From the NCBI GenBank assembly GCA_021791995.1, contig JAJYVN010000157.1, positions 1 to 7,056 of the forward strand: a stretch of 7,056 nucleotides of DNA, given 5' to 3'. Shown piece by piece: positions 5,261 through 7,056 of this stretch (position 1 is its first letter; each line of letters starts with the position of its first letter). The translations under genes were made by a program, and so were the position numbers. This DNA comes from Bacillota bacterium (GTDB lineage: Bacteria; Bacillota; Sulfobacillia; RBS10-35; JAJYVN01). Under the pieces are notes generated by a model. The model was not told where the DNA came from, searched no databases, and saw only the letters and a program-made list of their open reading frames with translations.

Positions 5261-5270
5261 AGGAGGAGGA
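5261..5270 (+). promoter_or_regulatory. Strong Shine-Dalgarno that sets the ylbJ start
   Basis: AGGAGGAGGA contains AGGAGG 6 bases before the GTG at 5273. It supports this start over the long upstream extension to 5066, whose extra residues do not look like YlbJ. An out-of-frame ATG at 5271 overlaps the GTG (ATGTG). Confidence 0.8.
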
Positions 5271-5272
5271 AT

Positions 5273-6502
5273 GTGGGCAGCCGCTCCGGTACCCTTGCAA
5301 CCGCTGCGATCGCGTTGGCGATCACCGTCAGCTTGGTTCTCTATCCGGACCTCGCGTTTCAGTCAGCGCTCCGGGGATTGCGTATCTGGTGGTTTGTCGT
5401 CTTTCCGGCACTCTTGCCGTTCTTCATCGCTGGCCAAGTACTCATGGCCCTGGGCGTTGTTCGGTTCCTGGGCGTGCTCTTGGAGCGCTTCATGCGGCCA
5501 TGCTTTAACGTTCCGGGGGTCGGTGCCTTTGTGCTGTCCATGGGACTCGCGTCGGGGTATCCGATCGGTGCGGTGCTTACAGCGAAGTTGGTGCGCCAGA
5601 AGCAGCTCAACGTCGCGGAGGCGGAGCGACTGATGTCCTTCTGCAATACGGCAGATCCACTCTTTATGGCGGGTGCCGTTGCGGTGGGAATGTTTGGTCA
5701 ACCGGTGCTCGCGGGAGCGATCATGGCTACGCATTACCTGGCGGCCCTCGGCACAGGGTTTGTGATGCGCTTTCACCGCAGGGAGGAGCAGAGTGCGGAT
5801 GTGGCGGCAGGGGACAACAGTCGAGGATTTCTGTCGCGCGCTGTGTCTGCCCTGATAGAGGCCCGTGATGAGGATGGTCGAGCCTTTGGACAGATTCTGG
5901 CAGATTCGGTCATGGACTCGATCCGGACCCTCCTGTTGGTGGGAGGGCTCATCATCCTCTTTGCGGTTGTGCTGGCGGTGTTGGGGCGGGTTGGCTTCAT
6001 TAGCCTTGTGACTTTTCCCTTGGCGTTTGCCCTGCGGCCGTTGGGCATTAGCATCGGTAGTGTTCACGCGTTAGTTGCCGGGTTGTTCGAAATTACCATT
6101 GGCACTCAGCAGGCCGCTCGGGCGTCAGGTTCTCTCCTGGGTCGCCTCGTAATCGCCAATATGATCATTGCTTGGAGCGGTCTCTCGGTGGCGGCACAGG
6201 TCGCGGCAGTGGTCCATGGCACAGGAATCCGTCTCAAACCTTATCTTTTTGCGCGCGTCATTCAGGCGCTCTTGGCGGGAGCCCTCACGTTCTGGTTCTG
6301 GAATCCTGCTTGGGGGAGAGAGAAGGCGGTCGTTCCTGCTTGGGCGTCGCGCGCCGTCGCCACTCTCGTGGTGCACCTGCGTTGGTGGGGTGTGTTCGAG
6401 TGGTCCTGGGCGCTCCTTGGTCTCATGTTGGTGCTGTTGGGTTTGGTGGCGTTTGTGAGCTCCGTTCTTCCGGGGATGCACGCATGGCGCTTGCGTGTTT
6501 AG
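5273..6502 (+). CDS. ylbJ: Sporulation integral membrane protein YlbJ
   Basis: A 409-residue membrane protein of the usual YlbJ length, built from two nucleoside-recognition (Gate) domains. The first covers about 32-160, with GLRIWWFVVFPALLPFFI (35-52), SGYPIGA (94-100) and SFCNTADPLFM (122-132). The second covers about 208-350, with SVMDSIRTLLLVGGLIILF (212-230) and GLFEITIGTQQAA (270-282). A polar loop at about 168-205 separates them, and the C-terminus has a further hydrophobic pair. In B. subtilis, ylbJ is made in the mother cell under sigma-E and is needed for normal spore heat resistance; the transported molecule is not established. The GTG start is fixed by the ribosome site at 5261-5270. 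Here it is separated from coaD by the coiled-coil and HD genes, unlike in Bacillus. No terminator with a T-run follows. Confidence 0.93.
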   Translation: MGSRSGTLATAAIALAITVSLVLYPDLAFQSALRGLRIWWFVVFPALLPFFIAGQVLMALGVVRFLGVLLERFMRPCFNVPGVGAFVLSMGLASGYPIGAVLTAKLVRQKQLNVAEAERLMSFCNTADPLFMAGAVAVGMFGQPVLAGAIMATHYLAALGTGFVMRFHRREEQSADVAAGDNSRGFLSRAVSALIEARDEDGRAFGQILADSVMDSIRTLLLVGGLIILFAVVLAVLGRVGFISLVTFPLAFALRPLGISIGSVHALVAGLFEITIGTQQAARASGSLLGRLVIANMIIAWSGLSVAAQVAAVVHGTGIRLKPYLFARVIQALLAGALTFWFWNPAWGREKAVVPAWASRAVATLVVHLRWWGVFEWSWALLGLMLVLLGLVAFVSSVLPGMHAWRLRV

Positions 6503-6523
6503 CCCTCCGGCCGCAGGGAACAG

Positions 6524-6539
6524 GGGTGTTGCAACACCC
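6524..6539. promoter_or_regulatory. Perfect 16-bp palindrome between ylbJ and tRNA-Phe
   Basis: GGGTGTTGCAACACCC is a perfect palindrome 22 bases after the ylbJ stop and 75 bases before the tRNA. As RNA it gives a 6-bp stem with a TGCA loop but no T-run, so it is a weak terminator. As DNA it looks like a repressor dyad. TTGCAA inside it could double as a -35 box for the tRNA, but the matching -10 is poor. Confidence 0.4.
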
Positions 6540-6613
6540 TCGGAAATCGGTTAGGCTGATCCACGCTCACGGGTATCGACGTCGTAGCTGTGGGTTCCTT
6601 CGTAGGGTGAGTT

Positions 6614-6689
<76 letters not shown>

Positions 6690-6715
6690 CAAACATCTCG
6701 GACAACAAGGATTAC

Positions 6716-6756
6716 AAGGGCGCCTGTTGGCTTAAGCTGGCAGGCGTTTCCCTTTT
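6716..6756 (+). terminator. Intrinsic terminator after tRNA-Phe
   Basis: CGCCTGTTGGC (6721-6731) folds back on GCTGGCAGGCG (6736-6746) around a TTAA loop, an 11-bp stem with three G-U pairs. TTTCCCTTTT follows (6747-6756). The flanking AAGGG (6716-6720) can also pair with CCCTT (6750-6754). Termination is expected on the plus strand. Confidence 0.8.
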
Positions 6757-6835
6757 GCAGGCTCGTTTGCAGACATTACGGACGCCGCGGCCCAGTTTCT
6801 CCGGGACGCCTTACGGGCGACGACGACATCGGTTC

Positions 6836-6934
6836 GCTCAGAAGCCTCTCAATGCGCCGTTCCTGTTCTTATAGTCTTTTATTTCCGGCTACTGCCGGTT
6901 TCCTATTGGAACGTTCCTGCTTCGCAGCCGCCGG
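6836..6934 (-). ncRNA. Predicted omega-RNA (TnpB guide RNA), right copy
   Basis: This mirrors the left copy. The scaffold comes from the tnpB 3' end and the 13 bases after its stop (6856-6868), including the hairpin CCGGC-AGTA-GCCGG (6885-6898). The guide would start at 6855 on the minus strand (GCATTGAGAG...) and extend to about 6836. The 5' end of the RNA is unknown and probably lies further inside tnpB. Existence and length are inferred from known TnpB systems. Confidence 0.45.
6856..6934 (-). repeat. Inverted repeat copy B: tnpB 3' end plus element right end
   Basis: Reverse complement of 1-79 with 4 mismatches. The element edge is at 6856/6855, where similarity with the left copy ends. 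In the right copy GGAACGTTCC (6907-6916) is a perfect palindrome, whereas the left copy has GGAACGTTCA at 18-27. Confidence 0.9.
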
Positions 6935-7056
6935 TTTCACCAGGCCGTTCTCCTGGCCAGAGCCTTCTGCTCCACAGGCGTTTAACGTCTCCAGGGAACT
7001 CCCGGCGACAAGCGACGCAAGGTTTCGCGCCGCGTTCAGGTCTCGGTCGATCTCTG
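6869..7056 (-). CDS. tnpB: TnpB (IS200/IS605 family) C-terminal part, right copy, truncated by window edge
   Basis: The last 61 residues of a TnpB nuclease, beginning EIDRDLNAARNLASL and ending ...AVAGNKRL with TAA at 6869-6871 on the plus-strand scale. IDRDLNAARN is the RuvC-III motif with its catalytic Asp in D-x-N-A-A-x-N form. NACGAEGSGQ and VKPAAAKQE are typical of the tail of this family after the nuclease domain. The zinc finger and RuvC-I/II motifs lie outside the window, so activity cannot be judged, but the visible portion is unbroken. Whether a tnpA transposase partner exists is also unknown. It is transcribed toward ylbJ and the tRNA. Confidence 0.9.
   Translation of the reverse strand, partial: EIDRDLNAARNLASLVAGSSLETLNACGAEGSGQENGLVKPAAAKQERSNRKPAVAGNKRL

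Larger units (their letters stand above)
4887..5272. other. Divergent spacer between the HD-sensor gene and ylbJ
   Basis: About 390 bases. On the minus strand it may encode a small membrane protein (4931-5173). Other contents are a perfect 12-bp palindrome TCACTGCAGTGA (5058-5069), a run of seven T on the plus strand (5086-5092), and the strong ribosome binding site of ylbJ (5261-5270). I see no convincing promoter for either flanking gene. Confidence 0.5.

Noticed and set aside
5066..5272. N-terminal extension of YlbJ to 5066
   Set aside because: The extra 69 residues do not look like a YlbJ N-terminus, and the GTG at 5273 has an excellent ribosome site and gives normal length.

Overview
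The window looks like a chromosomal segment from a GC-rich, spore-forming Bacillota (Firmicutes). The main evidence is the gene set rsmD, coaD and ylbJ. In Bacillus subtilis the same genes are adjacent as ylbH-ylbI-ylbJ, and ylbJ is a sporulation gene. Shine-Dalgarno sequences are strong, GTG starts are used, and the tRNA encodes its own CCA; all fit this group. The exact genus cannot be read from the sequence.

Layout. Positions 1-79 and 6856-6934 are near-identical inverted copies (75 of 79 bases) of the 3' end of an IS200/IS605-type tnpB gene plus the element's right end. The left copy reads rightward into the window and the right copy reads leftward, so the two 3' ends face each other around about 6.8 kb of host DNA. 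From 80 to 396 I see no gene. A sigma-A-like promoter (397-425) then drives an orphan MFS transporter (493-1746). Next comes a tight operon of rsmD (16S rRNA m2G966 methyltransferase), coaD (phosphopantetheine adenylyltransferase) and a coiled-coil protein (2039-3658), whose genes overlap by 11 and 4 bases. On the opposite strand, 3630-4886 encodes a membrane sensor with a C-terminal HD domain. Its 3' end overlaps the coiled-coil gene by 29 bp inside a strong hairpin. Upstream of it, on the same strand, lies a possible small Cys-rich membrane protein (4931-5173). ylbJ (5273-6502, plus strand) follows, then tRNA-Phe(GAA) (6614-6689) with a clear terminator.

How it fits together. Most of the window is ordinary core genome: ribosome maturation, CoA biosynthesis, sporulation and a tRNA. 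The HD-domain sensor gene sits between coaD and ylbJ and breaks the arrangement known from Bacillus. The most interesting material is at the edges. Because two copies of the TnpB element are present, the point where they diverge marks the element boundary. That predicts two omega-RNAs (guide RNAs) with different guides. The convergent repeats could also allow inversion of the whole segment. Smaller points worth a look are the HD domain that has lost the GYP signature, the Cys-rich small ORF, and several perfect palindromes or hairpins in leaders and intergenic DNA.
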